Of a stretch of DNA of 64,000 bases, positions 24,191 through 37,700 are shown piece after piece. Both the position numbers and the translations under genes were made by a program. The DNA is from Coriaria nepalensis (Eukaryota; Streptophyta; Magnoliopsida; Cucurbitales; Coriariaceae): NCBI GenBank assembly GCA_027186245.1, contig CP114481.1:18445501-18509500 (forward strand). Direction: 5' to 3'. The notes beneath the pieces are model-generated. The model searched no databases. It was not told the origin of the DNA and saw only the letters and a program-made list of their open reading frames with translations. Numbering within the stretch: position 1 is the stretch's first letter; each line of letters opens with the position of its first letter.

Positions 24191-24410
24191 GAACCAATTC
24201 TATTTGTGCATTTAAGACACGACTTTCATGCATAACTTGTAATTGATCTATTGAAGGCAACTATGCATTTTGTTAGCCTTACAGTCATATTATTGTGTCT
24301 CTTTTAGTCATTAAATCATTCTAAATTACTTCAAACGAAATTCGGCCTTTAAACATGACTTTCGTGCATAACTTGCAGTTAATCTATTGAAGGCAACAAT
24401 GCATTTGTTT
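24191..24410 (+). repeat. Transition between long block and dimer block
   Basis: This half unit (end of B, whole C) has type I features with TTTTGTTAGCC, TTACAGTCAT and GTGTCTC. I see nothing here except ordinary monomer sequence linking the two blocks. Confidence 0.7.
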
Positions 24411-26092
24411 AGCCTTAAAGTCATGTCATTGAGTCTCATCCAGTCATTAAATCATTCTAAATTAAGTTGATAGAATTCTATTTTCGCCCTTCAAACATGA
24501 TTTTCTTACATAACTAGCAATTAATCTTTTGAAGACAACAATGCAGTATTTTAGCCTTAAAAAGTATTTCATTCAGTCTTTTCATATCATTAATTTGTTT
24601 GAAAGCACTTCGAACCAATTCTATTTGTGCATTTAAGACACGACTTTCATGCATAACTTGTAATTGATCTATTGAAGGCAACTATGCATTTTTTTAGCCT
24701 TAAAGTCATATTATTGGGTCTCTTTTAGTCATGAAATCATTCTAAATTACTTCAAACGAAATTCGGCCTTCAAACATGACTTTCGTGCATAACTTGCAGT
24801 TAATCTACTGAAGGCAACAATGCATTTGTTTAGCCTTAAAGTCATGTCATTGAGTCTCATCCACTCATTAAATCATTCTAAATTAAGTTAAACGAATTCT
24901 ATTGTAGCCCTTCAAACATGATTTTCTTACATAACTTGCAATTAATTTATTGACGACAACAATGCTTTATTTTGACCTTAAAAAGTATTTCATTCAGTCT
25001 GTTCATATCATTAATTTGTTTGAAAGCACTTCGAACCAATTCTATTTGTGCATTTAAGACACGACTTTGATGCATAACTTGTAATTGATCTATTGAAGGC
25101 AACTATGCCTTTTTTTAGCCTTAAAGTCATATTATTGTCTCTTTTAGTCATTAAATCATTCTAAATTACTTCAAACGAAATTCGGCCTTTAAACATGACT
25201 TTTGTGCATAACTTGCAGTTAATCTATTGAAGGCAACAATGCATTTGTTTAGCCTTAAAGTCATGTCATTGAGTCTCATCCAGTCATTAAATCATTCTAA
25301 ATTAAGTTGATAGAATTCTATTTTCGCCCTTCAAACATGATTTTCTTACATAACTAGCAATTAATCTGTTGAAGACAACAATGCAGTATTTTAGCCTTAA
25401 AAAGCATATCATTCAGTCTTTTTATATAATTAAATTGTTTGAAAGCACTTCGAACCAATTCTATTTGTGCATTTAAGACACGACTTTCATGCATAACTTG
25501 TAATTGATCTATTGAAGGCAACTATGCATTTTTTTAGCCTTAAAGTCATATTATTGGGTCTCTTTTAGTCATGAAATCATTCTAAATTACTTCAAACGAA
25601 ATTCGGCCTTTAAACATGACTTTCGTGCATAACTTGCAGTTAATCTACTGAAGGCAACAATGCATTTGTTTAGCCTTAAAGTCATGTCATTGAGTCTCAT
25701 CCAGTCATTGAATCATTCTAAATTAAGTTGACCAAATTCTATTTTCGCCCTTCAAACATGATTTTCGTACATAACTTGCAATTAATTTATTGACGACAAC
25801 AATGAATTATTTTAGCTTTAAAAAGTATTTCATTCAGTCCTTTCATATCATTAATTTGTTTGAAAGCACTTCGAACCAATTCTATTTGTGCATTTAAGAC
25901 ATGACTTTCATGCATAACTTGTAATTGATCTATTGAAGGCAACTATGCATTTTTTTAGCCTTGAAGTCATATTATTGGGTCTCTTTTAGTCATCAAATCA
26001 TTCTAAATTACTTCAAACGAAATTCGGCCTTTAAACATGACTTTCGTGCATAACTTGCAGTTAATCTATTGAAGGCAACAATGCATTTGTTT
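24411..26092 (+). repeat. Two-unit HOR, first two diverged dimers (840 and 842 bp)
   Basis: Dimers start at 24411 and 25251. Shared at this spacing are GATAGAATTC with GTTGAAGAC or TTTGAAGAC in the first A, AGTCATGAAATC in C (24727/25567) and AATCTACTGAAGGC (24803/25643). They differ in the A monomer of the second unit: TTGTAGCCC at 24903 against GACCAAATTC with TTCGTACAT at 25730. The 2-bp loss in C (ATTATTGTCTC) is present in the first dimer's second unit (near 25134). Confidence 0.82.
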
Positions 26093-29000
26093 AGCCTTAA
26101 GGTCATGTCATTGAGTCTCATGCAGGCATTAAATCATTCTAAATTAAGTTGAACGAATTCTATTTTCGCCCTCCAAACATGATTTTATTACATAACTAGC
26201 AATTAATCTACTCAAGACAACAATGCAGTATTTTAGCCTTAAAAAGTATTTCATTCAGTCTTTCCATATCATTAATTTGTTTGAAAGCACTTCGAACCAA
26301 TTCTATTTGTGCATTTAAGACACGACTTTCATGCATAACTTGTCATTGATCTATTGAAGGCAACTATGCATTTTTTTAGCCTTAAAGTCATATTATTGTC
26401 TCTTTTAGTCATCAAATCATTCTAAATTACTTCAAACGAAATTCGGCCTTTAAACATGACTTTCGTGCATAACTTGCAGTTAATCTATTTAAAGCAACAA
26501 TGCATTTGTTTAGCCTTAAAGTCATGTCATTGAGTCTCATCCAGTCATTAAATCATTCTAAATTAAGTTGAACGAATTCTATTTTAGCCCTTCAAACATG
26601 ATTTTCTTACATAACTTGCAATTAATTTATTGACGACAACAATGCATTATTTTAGCCTTAAAAAGTATTTTATTCAGTCTTTTCATATCATTAATTTGTT
26701 TGAAAGCACTTCGAACCAATTCTATTTGTGCATTTAAGACACGACTTTCATGCATAACTTGTAATTGATCTATTGAAGGCAACTATGCATTTTTTTAGCC
26801 TTGAAGTCATATTATTGGGTCTCTTTTAGTCATCAAATCATTCTAAATTACTTCAAAAGAAATTCGGCTTTTAAACATGACTTTCGTGCATAACTTGCAG
26901 TTAATCTATTGAAGGCAACAATGCATTTGTTTAGCCTTAAGGTCATGTCATTGAGTCTCATGCAGGCATTAAATCATTCTAAATTAAGTTGAACGAATTC
27001 TATTTTCGCCCTCCAAACATGATTTTATTACATAACTAGCAATTAATCTACTCAAGACAACAATGCAGTATTTTAGCCTTAAAAAGTATTTCATTCAGTC
27101 TTTCCATATCATTAATTTGTTTGAAAGCACTTCGAACCAATTCTATTTGTGCATTTAAGACACGACTTTCATGCATAACTTGTCATTGATCTATTGAAGG
27201 CAACTATGCATTTTTTTAGCCTTAAAGTCATATTATTGTCTCTTTTAGTCATCAAATCATTCTAAATTACTTCAAACGAAATTCGGCCTTTAAACATGAC
27301 TTTCGTGCATAACTTGCAGTTAATCTATTGAAGGCAACAATGCATTTGTTTAGCCTTAAAGTCATGTCATTGAGTCTCATCCAGTCATTAAATCATTCTA
27401 AATTAAGTTGAACGAATTCTATTTTAGCCCTTCAAACATGATTTTCTTACATTACTAGCAATTAATCTACTGAAGACAACAATGCAGTATTTTAGCCTTA
27501 AAAATTATTTCATTCAGTCTTTTCATATCATTAATTTGTTTGAAAGCACTTCGAACCAATTCTATTTATGCATTTAAGACACGACTTTCATGCATAACTT
27601 GTAATTGATCTATTGAAGGCAACTATGCATTTTTTTAGCATTAAAGTCATATTATTGGGTCTCTTTTAGTCATCAAATCATTCTAAATTACTTCAAACGA
27701 AATTCGGCCTTTAAACATGACTTTCGTGCATAACTTGCAGTTAATTTATTGAAGGCAACAATGTATTTGTTTAGCCTTAAGGTCATGTCATTGAGTCTCA
27801 TCCAGTCATTAAATCATTCTAAATTAAGTCGAACGAATTCTATTTTCGCCCTTCAAACATGATTTTATTACATAACCAGCAATTTATCTACTGAAGACAA
27901 CAATGCAGTATTTTAGCCTTAAAAAGTATTTCATTCAGTCTTTTCATATCATTAATTTGTTTGAAAGCACTTCGAACCAATTCTATTTGTGCATTTAAGA
28001 CACGACTTTCATGCATAACTTGTCATTGATCTATTGAAGGCAACTATGCATTTTTTTAGCCTTAAAGTCATATTATTGTCTCTTTTAGTCATCAAATCAT
28101 TCTAAATTACTTCAAACGAAATTCGGCCTTTAAACATGACTTTCGTGCATAACTTGCAGTTAATCTATTGAAGGCAACAATGCATTTGTTTAGCCTTAAA
28201 GTCATGTCATTGAGTCTCATCCAGTCATTAAATCATTCTAAATTAAGTTGAACGAATTCTATTTTCGCCCTTCAAACATGATTTTCTTATATAACTAGCA
28301 ATTAATCTACTGAAGACAACAATGCAGTATTTTAGCCTTAAAAAGTATTTCATTCAGTCTATTCATATCATTAATTTGTTTGAAAGCACTTCGAACCAAT
28401 TCTATTTGTGCATTTAAGACACGACTTTCATGCATAACTTGTAATTGATCTATTGAAGGCAACTATGCATTTTTTTAGCCTTAAAGTCATATTATTGGGT
28501 CTCTTTTAGTCATCAAATCATTCTAAATTACTTCAAACAAAATTCGGCCTTTAAACATGACTTTCGTGCATAACTTGCAGTTAATTTATTGAAGGCAACA
28601 ATGTATTTGTTTAGCCTTAAGGTCATGTCATTGAGTCTCATCCAGTCATTAAATCATTCTAAATTAAGTTGAACGAATTCTATTTTCGCCCTTCAAACAT
28701 GATTTTATTACATAACTAGCAATTAATCTACTGAAGACAACAATGCAGTATTTTAGCCTTAAAAAGTATTTCATTCAGTCTTTTCATATCATTAATTTGT
28801 TTGAAAGCACTTCGAACCAATTCTATTTGTGCATTTAAGACACGACTTTCATGCATAACTTGTCATTGATCTATTGAAGGCAACTATGCATTTTTTTAGC
28901 CTTAAAGTCATATTATTGTCTCTTTTAGTCATCAAATCATTCTAAATTACTTCAAACGAAATTCGGCCTTTAAACATGACTTTCGTGCATAACTTGCAGT

Positions 29001-29871
29001 TAATCTATTGAAGGCAACAATGCATTTGTTTAGCCTTAAAGTCATGTCATTGAGTCTCATCCAGTCATTAAATCATTCTAAATTAAGTTGAACGAATTCT
29101 ATTTTCGCCCTTCAAACATGATTTTCTTATATAACTAGCAATTAATCTACTGAAGACAACAATGCAGTATTTTAGCCTTAAAAAGTATTTCATTCAGTCT
29201 TTTCATATCATTAATTTGTTTGAAAGCACTTCGAACCAATTCTATTTGTGCATTTAAGACACGACTTTCATGCATAACGTGTAATTGATCTATTGAAGGC
29301 AACTATGCATTTTTTTAGCCATGAAGTCATATTATTGGGTCTCTTTTAGTCATCAAATCATTCTAAATTACTTCAAACGAAATTAGGCCTTTAAACATGA
29401 CTTTCGTGCATAACTTGCAGTTAATCTATTGAAGGCAACAATGCATTTGTTTAGCCTTAAGGTCATGTCATTGAGTCTCATCCAGTCATTAAATCATTCT
29501 AAATTAAGTTGAACGAATTCTATTTTCGCCCTTCAAACATGATTTTATTACATAACTAGCAATTAATCTACTGAAGACAACAATGCAGTATTTTAGCCTT
29601 AAAAAGTATTTCATTCAGTCTTTCCATATCATTAATTTGTTTGAAAGCACTTCGAACCAATTCTATTTGTGCATTTAAGACACGACTTTCATGCATAACT
29701 TGTCATTGATCTATTGAAGGCAACTATGCATTTTTTTAGCCTTAAAGTCATATTATTGTCTCTTTTAGTCATCAAATCATTCTAAATTACTTCAAACGAA
29801 ATTCGGCCTTTAAACATGACTTTCGTGCATAACTTGCAGTTAATCTATTGAAGGCAACAATGCATTTGTTT
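26093..29871 (+). repeat. Two-unit HOR of 840 bp, four dimers plus one unit
   Basis: Units start at 26093, 26512, 26933, 27352, 27773, 28192, 28613, 29032, 29453 and 29872, with spacings alternating strictly 419 and 421. The 419-bp unit begins AAGGTCATGTCATT, uses CTACT[G/C]AAGACAAC in A, TTGTCATTGATC in B and lacks two bases before TCTCTTTTAG in C. The 421-bp partner has ATTGGGTCTC. Dimers at 26093 and 26933 share CATGCAGGCATT and CTACTCAAGAC; those at 27773, 28613 and 29453 have CATCCAGTCATT, so the dimers fall into two sub-lineages. Confidence 0.9.
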
Positions 29872-32817
29872 AGCCTTAAAGTCATGTCATTGAGTCTCAT
29901 CCAGTCATTAAATCATTCTAATTAAGTTGAACGAATTCTATTTTAGCCCTTCAAACATTATTTTCTTACATAACTTGCAATTAATTTATTGACGAAAACA
30001 ATGCATTATTTTAGCCTTAAAAAGTATTTCATTCAGTCTTTTCATATCATTAATTTGTTTGAAAGCACTTCGAACCAATTCTATTTGTGCATTTAAGACA
30101 AGACTTTCATGCATAACTTGTAATTGATCTATTGAAGGCAATTATGCATTTTGTTAGCGTTAAAGTCATATTATTGCGTCTCTTTTAGTCATTAAATCAT
30201 TCTAAATTACTTCAAACGAAATTCGGCCTTTAAACATGACTTTCGTGCATAACTTGCAGTTAATCTATTGAAGGCAACAATGCATTTGTTTAGCCTTAGA
30301 GTCATGTCATTGAGTCTCATCCAGTCATTAAATCATTCTAAATTAAGTTGAACGAATTCTATTTTAGCCCTTCAAACATGATTTTCTTACATAACTTGCA
30401 ATTAATCTATTGACGACAACAATGCATTATTTTAGCTTTAAAAAGTATTTCATTCAGTCTTTTCATATCATTAATTTGTTTGAAAGCACTTCGAACCAAT
30501 TCTATTTGTGCATTTAAGACACGACTTTCATGCATAACTTGTAATTGATCTATTGAAGGCAACTATGCATTTTTTTAGCCTTAAAATCATATTATTGGGT
30601 CTCTTTTAGTCATCAAATCATTCTAAATTACTTCAAACGAAATTCGGCCTTTAAACATGACTTTCGTGTATAACTTGCAGTTAATCTAGTGAAGGCAACA
30701 ATGCATTTGTTTAGCCTTAAAGTCATGTCATTGAGTCTCATCCAGTCATTAAATCATTCTATATTAAGTTGAACGAATTCTATTTTAGCCCTTCAAACAT
30801 GATTTTCTTACGTAACTTGCAATTAATCTATTGACGACAACAATGCATTATTTTAGCTTTAAAAAGTATTTCATTCAGTCTTTTCATATCATTAATTTGT
30901 TTGAAAGCACTTCGAACCAATTCTATTTGTGCATTTAAGACTCGACTTTCATGCATAACTTGTAATTGATCTATTGAAGGCAACTATGCATTTTTTTAGC
31001 CTTAAAGTCATACTATTGGGTCTCTTTTAGTCATCAAATCATTCTAAATTACTTCAAACAAAATTCGGCCTTTAAACATGACTTTCGTGCATAACCTGCA
31101 GTTAATCTATTGAAGGCAACAATGTATTTGTTTAGCCTTAAAGTCATGTCATTGAATCTCATCCAGTCATTAAATCATTCTAAATTAAGTTGAACGAATT
31201 CTATTTTAGCCCTTCAAACATTATTTTCTTACATAACTTGCAATTAATCTATTGACGACAACAATGCATTATTTTAGCTTTAAAAAGTATTTCATTCAGT
31301 CTTTTCATATCATTAATTTGTTTGAAAGCACTTCGAACCAATTCTATTTGTGCATTTAAGACACGACTTTCATGCATAACTTGTAATTGATCTATTGAAG
31401 GCAACTATGCATTTTTTTAGCCTTAAAGTCATACTATTGGGTCTCTTTTAGTCATCTAATCATTCTAAATTACTTCAAACGAAATTCAGCCTTTAAACAT
31501 GACTTTCGTGCATAACTTGCAGTTAATCTATTGAAGGCAACAATGCATTTGTTTAGCCTTAAAGTCATGTCATTGAGTCTCATCCAGTCATTAAATCATT
31601 CTAAATTAAGTTGAACGAATTCTATTTTAGCCCTTCAAACATGATTTTCTTACATAACTTGCAATTAATCTATTGGCGACAACAATGCATTATTTTAGCT
31701 TTAAAAAGTATTTCATTCAGTCTTTCCATATCATTAATTTGTTTGAAAGCACTTCGAACCAATTCTATTTGTGCATTTAAGACACGACTTTCATGCATAA
31801 CTTGTAATTGATCTATTGAAGGCAACTATGCAATTTTTTAGCCTTCAAATCATATTATTGGGTCTCTTTTAGTCATCAAATCATTCTAAATTACTTCAAA
31901 CGAAATTCGGCCTTTAAACATGACTTTCGTGCATAACTTGCAGTTAATCTATTGAAGGCAACAATGCATTTGTTTAGCCTTAAAGTCATGTCATTGAATC
32001 TCATCCAGTCATTAAATCATTCTAAATTAAGTTGAACGAATTCTATTTTAGCCCTTCAAACATTATTTTCTTACATAACTTGCAATTAATCTATTGACGA
32101 CAACAATGCATTGTTTTAGCTTTAAAAAGTATTTCATTCAGTCTTTTCATATCATTAATTTGTTTGAAAGCACTTCGAACCAATTCTATTTGTGCATTTA
32201 AGACACGACTTTCATGCATAACTTGTAATTGATCTATTGAAGGCAACTATGCATTTTTTTAGCCTTAAAGTCATACTATTGGGACTCTTTTAGTCATCAA
32301 ATCATTCTAAATTACTTCAAACGAAATTCAGCCTTTAAACATGACTTTCGTGCATAACTTGCAGTTAATCTATTGAAGGCAACAATGCATTTGTTTAGCC
32401 TTAAAGTCATGTCATTGAGTCTCATCCAGTCATTAAATCATTCTAAATTAAGTTGAACGAATTCTATTTTAGCCCTTCAAACATGATTTTCTTACATAAC
32501 TTGCAATTAATCTATTGACGACAACAATGCATTATTTTAGCCTTAAAAAGTATTTCATTCAGTCTTTTCATATCATTAATTTGTTTGAAAGCACTTCAAA
32601 CCAATTCTATTTGTGCATTTAAGACACGACTTTCTTGCATAACTTGTAATTGATCTATTGAAGGTAACTATGCATTTTTTTAGCCTTAAAATCATATTAT
32701 TGCGTCTCTTTTAGTCATTAAATCATTCTAAATTACTTCAAACGAAATTCGGCCTTTAAACATAACTTTCGTGCATAACTTGCAGTTAATCTATTGAAGG
32801 AAACAATGCATTTGTTT
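29872..32817 (+). repeat. Mainly type I units, partly in 842-bp dimers
   Basis: Seven units start at 29872, 30292, 30713, 31134, 31555, 31976 and 32397. The first lacks one base (ATTCTAATTAAG at 29918) and is 420 bp. Units at 31134 and 31976 share GTCATTGAATCTC and AAACATTATTTTC, an 842-bp offset. CATACTATTGGG occurs at 31010, 31431 and 32272. Open frames of about 66 codons near 31611 come from lost stops in A-B sequence and are not genes. Confidence 0.85.
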
Positions 32818-34788
32818 AGCCTTAAAGTCATGTCATTGAGTCTCATCCAGTCATTAAATCATTCTAAATTAAGTTGAACGAATTCTATTGTAGCCCTTCA
32901 AACATGATTTTCTTACATAACTTGCAATTAATCTATTTACGACAACAATGCATTATTTTAGCTTTAAAAAGTATTTCGTTCAGTCTTTTCATATCATTAA
33001 AATGTTTGAAAGCACTTCGACCCAATTCTATTTATGCATTTAAAACACGACTTTCATGCATAACTTGTAATTGATCTATTGAAGGTAACTATGCATTTTT
33101 TTAGCCTCAAAATCATATTATTGCGTCTTTTTTAGTCATTAAATCATTCTAAATTACTTCAAACGAAATTCGGCCTTTAAACATGACTTTCGTGCATAAC
33201 TTGCAGTTAATCTATTGAAGGCAACAATGCATTTGTTTAGCCTTAAAGTCATGTCATTGAGTCTCATCCAGTCATTAAATCATTCTAAATTAAGTTGATA
33301 GAATTCTATTTTCGCCCTTCAAACATGATTTTCTTACATAACTAGCAATTAATCAATTGAAGACAACAATACAGTATTTTAGCCTTAAAAAGTATTTCAT
33401 TCAGTCTTTTCATATCATTAATTTGTTTGAAAGCACTTCGAACCAATTCTATTTGTGCATTTAAGACACGACTTTCATGTATAAGTTGCAATTGATCTTT
33501 TGAAGGCAACTATGCATTTTTTTAGCCTTAAAGTCATATTATTGCGTCTCTTTTAGTCATTAAATCATTCTAAATTACTTCAAACGAAATTCGGCCTTTA
33601 AACATGACTTTCGTGCATAACTTGCAGTTAATCTATTGAAGGCAACAATGTATTTGTTTAGCCTTAAAGTCATGTCATTGAGTCTCATCCAGTCATTAAA
33701 TCATTCTAAATTAAGTTGACCAAATTCTATTTTCGCCCTTCAAACATGATTTTCGTACATAACTTGCAATTAATTTATTGACGACAACAATGAATTATTT
33801 TAGCTTTAAAACGTTTTTCATTCAGTCTTTTCATATCATTAAATTGTTTGAAAGCACTTCGAACCAATTCTATTTGTGCATTTAAGACACGACTTTCATG
33901 CATAACTTGTAATTGATCTATTGAAGGCAATTATGCATTTTTTTAGCCTTAAAGTCATATTATTTGGTCTCTTTTAGTCATCAAATCTTTCTAAATTACT
34001 TCAAACGAAATTCGGCCTTTAAACATGACTTTCGTGCATAACTTGCAGTTAATCTATTGAAGGCAACAATGCATTTGTTTAGCCTTAAAGCCATGCCATT
34101 GAGTCTCATCCAGTCATTAAATCATTCTAAATTAAGTTGAACGAATTCTATTTTCGCCCTTCAAACATGATTTTCTTACATAACTAGCAATTAATCTATT
34201 GTAGACAACAATGCAGTATTTTGGCCTTAAAAAGTATATCATTCAGTCTTTTCATATCATTAAATTGTTTGAAAGAACTTCGAACAAATTCTATTTGTGC
34301 ATTTAAGACACGACTTTCATGCATAAGTTGCAATTGATCTATTGAAGGTAACTATGCATTTTTTTATCCTTAAAATCATATTATTGCGTCTCTTTTAGTC
34401 ATTAAATCATTCTTAATTACTTCAAACGAAATTCAGCCTTTAAACATGACTTTCGTGCATAACTTGCAGTTAATCTATTGAAGGCAACAATGCATTTGTT
34501 TAGCCTTAAAGCCATGTCATTGAGTCTCATCCAGTCATTAAATCATTCTAAATTAAGTTGAACGAATTCTATTTTCGCCCTTCAAACATGATTTTCTTAC
34601 ATAACTAGCAATTAATCTATTGAAGACAACAATGCAGTATTTTGGCCTTAAAAAGTGTATCATTCAGTCTTTTCATATCATTAAATTGTTTGAAAGAACT
34701 TCGAACAAATTCTATTTGTGCATTTAAGACACGACTTTCATGCATAAGTTGCAATTGATCTATTAAAGGCAACTATGCATTTTTTTAA
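32818..34788 (+). repeat. Mixed type I/type II units leading into the 4210-bp HOR
   Basis: Units start at 32818, 33239, 33660, 34081 and 34502. The stretch from 33714 (GACCAAATTC, TTCGTACATAA) to about 34400 reappears from 34977 to about 35640, a 1263-bp or three-unit offset; GAAGGTAACTATGC followed by TTTTTTTATCC is shared (34345/35607). Units at 34081 and 34502 are close neighbours, both with AAAGCCATG, GTATTTTGGCC and GAAAGAACTTCG. The right edge is set by AACC at 34787-34790, where the next copies read AGCC. Confidence 0.82.
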
Positions 34789-37700
34789 CCTTAAAATCTT
34801 ATTATTGCGTCTCTTTTAGTGATTAAATTATTCAAAATCGCTTCAAACGAAATTCGGCATCTAAACATGACTTTCGTCCATAACTCGCAGTTAATCTATG
34901 GAAGGCAACAATGCATTTGTTTAGCCTTAAAGTCATGTCATTGAGTCTCATCCAGTCATTAAATCATTATAAATTAAGTTGACCAAATTCTATTTTCGCC
35001 CTTCAAACATGATTTTCGTACATATGTTTCAATTAATTTATTGACGACAACAATGAATTATTTTAGCTTTAAAAAGTTTTTCATTCAGTCTTTTCATATC
35101 ATTAAATTGTTTGAAAGCACTTCGAACCAATTCTATTTGTTCATTTAAGAGACGACTTTCATGCATAACTTGTAATTGATCTATTGAAGGCAATTATGCA
35201 TTTTTTTAGCCTTAAAGTCATATTATTGGGTCTCTTTTAGTCATCAAATCTTTCTAAATTACTTCAAACGAAATTCGGCCTTTAAACATGACTTTCGTGC
35301 ATAACTTGCAGTTAATCTATTGAAGGCAACAATGCATTTGTTTAGCCTTAAAGCCATGTCATTGAGTCTCATCCAGTCATTAAATCATTCTAAATTAAGT
35401 TGAACGAATTCTATTTTCGCCCTTCAAACATGATTTTCTTACATAACTAGCAATTAATCTATTGAAGACAACAATGCAGTATTTTGGCCTTAAAAAGTAT
35501 ATCATTCAGTCTTTTCATATCATTAAATTGTTTGAAAGAACTTCGAACAAATTCTATTTGTGCATTTAAGACACGACTTTCATGCATAAGTTGCAATTGA
35601 TCTATTGAAGGTAACTATGCATTTTTTTATCCTTAAAATCATATTATTGAGTCTCTTTTAGTCATTAAATTATTCTAAATCGCTTCAAACGAAATTCGGC
35701 CTCTAAACATGACTTTCGTCCATAACTTGGAGTTAATCTATGGAAGGCAACAATGCATTAGTTTAGCCTTAAAGTCATGTCATTGAGTCTCATCCTGTCA
35801 TTAAATCATTCTAAATTAAGTTGAACGAATTCTATTTTCGCCATTCAAACATGATTTTCTTACATAACTTGCAATTAATTTATTCACGACAACAATGCAT
35901 TATTTTAGCTTTAAAAAGTATTTCATTCAGTCATTTCATATCATTAAATTGTTTGAAAGCACTTCGAACCAATTCTATTTGTGGATTTAAGACACGACTT
36001 TCATGCATAACTTGTAATTGATCTTTGAAGGCAACTATGCATTTTTTTAGCCTTAAAATCATATTATTGCGTCTCTTTTAGTCATTAAATCATTCTTAAT
36101 TACTTCAAACGAAATTCAGCCTTTAAACATGACTTTCGTGCATAACTTGCAGTTAATCTATTGAAGGCAACAATGCATTTGTTTAGCCTTAAAGCCATGT
36201 CATTGAGTCTCATCAAGTCATTAAATCATTCTAAATTAAGTTGAACGAATTCTATTTTCGCCCTTCAAACATGATTTTCTTACATAACTAGCAATTAATC
36301 TATTGAAGACAACAATGCAGTATTTTAGCCTTAAAAAGTATATCATTCAGTCTTTTCATATCATTAAATTGTTTGAAAGCATTTCGAACAAATTCTATAT
36401 TTGCATTTAAGACACGACTTTCATGCATAAGTTGCAATTGATCTATTAAAGGCAACTATGCATTTTTTTAGCCTTAAAATCATATTATTGCGTCACTTTT
36501 AGTCATTAAATTATTCAAAATCGCTTCAAACGAAATTCGGCCTCTAAACATGACTTTCGTCCATAACTCGCAGTTAATCTATTGAAGGCAACAATGCATT
36601 TGTTTAGCCTTAAAGCCATGTCATTGAGTCTCATCCAGTCATTAAATCATTCTAAATTAAGTTGAACGAATTCTATTTTCGCCCTTCAAACATGATTTTC
36701 TGACATAACTAGCAATTAATCTATTGAAGACAACAATGCAGTATTTTAGCCTTAAAAAGTATATCATTCAGTCTTTTCATATCATTAAAATGTTTGAAAG
36801 CACTTCGAACAAATTCTATTCGTGCATTTAAGACACGACTTTCATGCATAAGTTGCAATTGATCTATTGAAGGCAACTATGCATTTTTTTAGCGTTAAAA
36901 TCCTATTATTGCGTCTCTTTTAGTCATTAAATTATTCTAAATCGCTTCAAACGAAATTCGGCCTCTAAATATGACTTTCGTCCATAACTTGCAGTTAATC
37001 TATGGAAGGCAACAATGCATTTGTTTAGCCTTAAAGTCATGTCATTGAGTCTCATCCAGTCATTAAATCATTCTAAATTAAGTTGAACGAATTATATTTT
37101 CGCCATTCAAACATGATTTTCTTACATAACTTGCAATTAATTTATTCACGACAACAATGCATTATTTTAGCTTTAAAAAGTATTTCATTCAGTCTTTTCA
37201 TATCATTAAATTGGTTGAAAGCACTTCGAACAAATTCTATATTTGCATTTAAGACACGACTTTCATGCATAACTTGTAATTGATCTATTGAAGGCAACTA
37301 TGCATTTTTTTTAGCCTTAAAATCAGATTATTGCGTCTCTTTTAGTCATTAAATCATTCTAAATTACTTCAAACGAAATTCGGCCTTTAAACATGACTTT
37401 CGTGCATAACTTGCAGTTAATCTATTGAAGGCAACAATGCATTCGGTTAGCCTTAAAGTCATGTCATTGAGTCTCATCCAGTCATTAAATCATTCTAAAT
37501 TAAGTTGAACGAATTCTATTTTAGCCCTTCAAACACGATTTTCTTACATAACTTGCAATTAATTTATTGAAGACAACAATGCATTATTTTAGCCTTAAAA
37601 ACTATATCATTCAGTCTTTTCATATCATTAATTTGTTTGAAAGCACTTCGAACAAATTCTATTTGTGCATTTAAGACACGACTTTCATGCATAACTTGTA

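Noticed and set aside
31611..31811. Open frame of 66 codons on the + strand, with relatives at 32874, 35821, 37083, 40031, 41293, 44241 and 45503
   Set aside because: Each begins with TTG, lies across an A-B junction and is open only where point changes removed stops present in sibling units. Spacing follows the satellite period (1262 and 4210 bp). There is no domain, and coding is not conserved across units.
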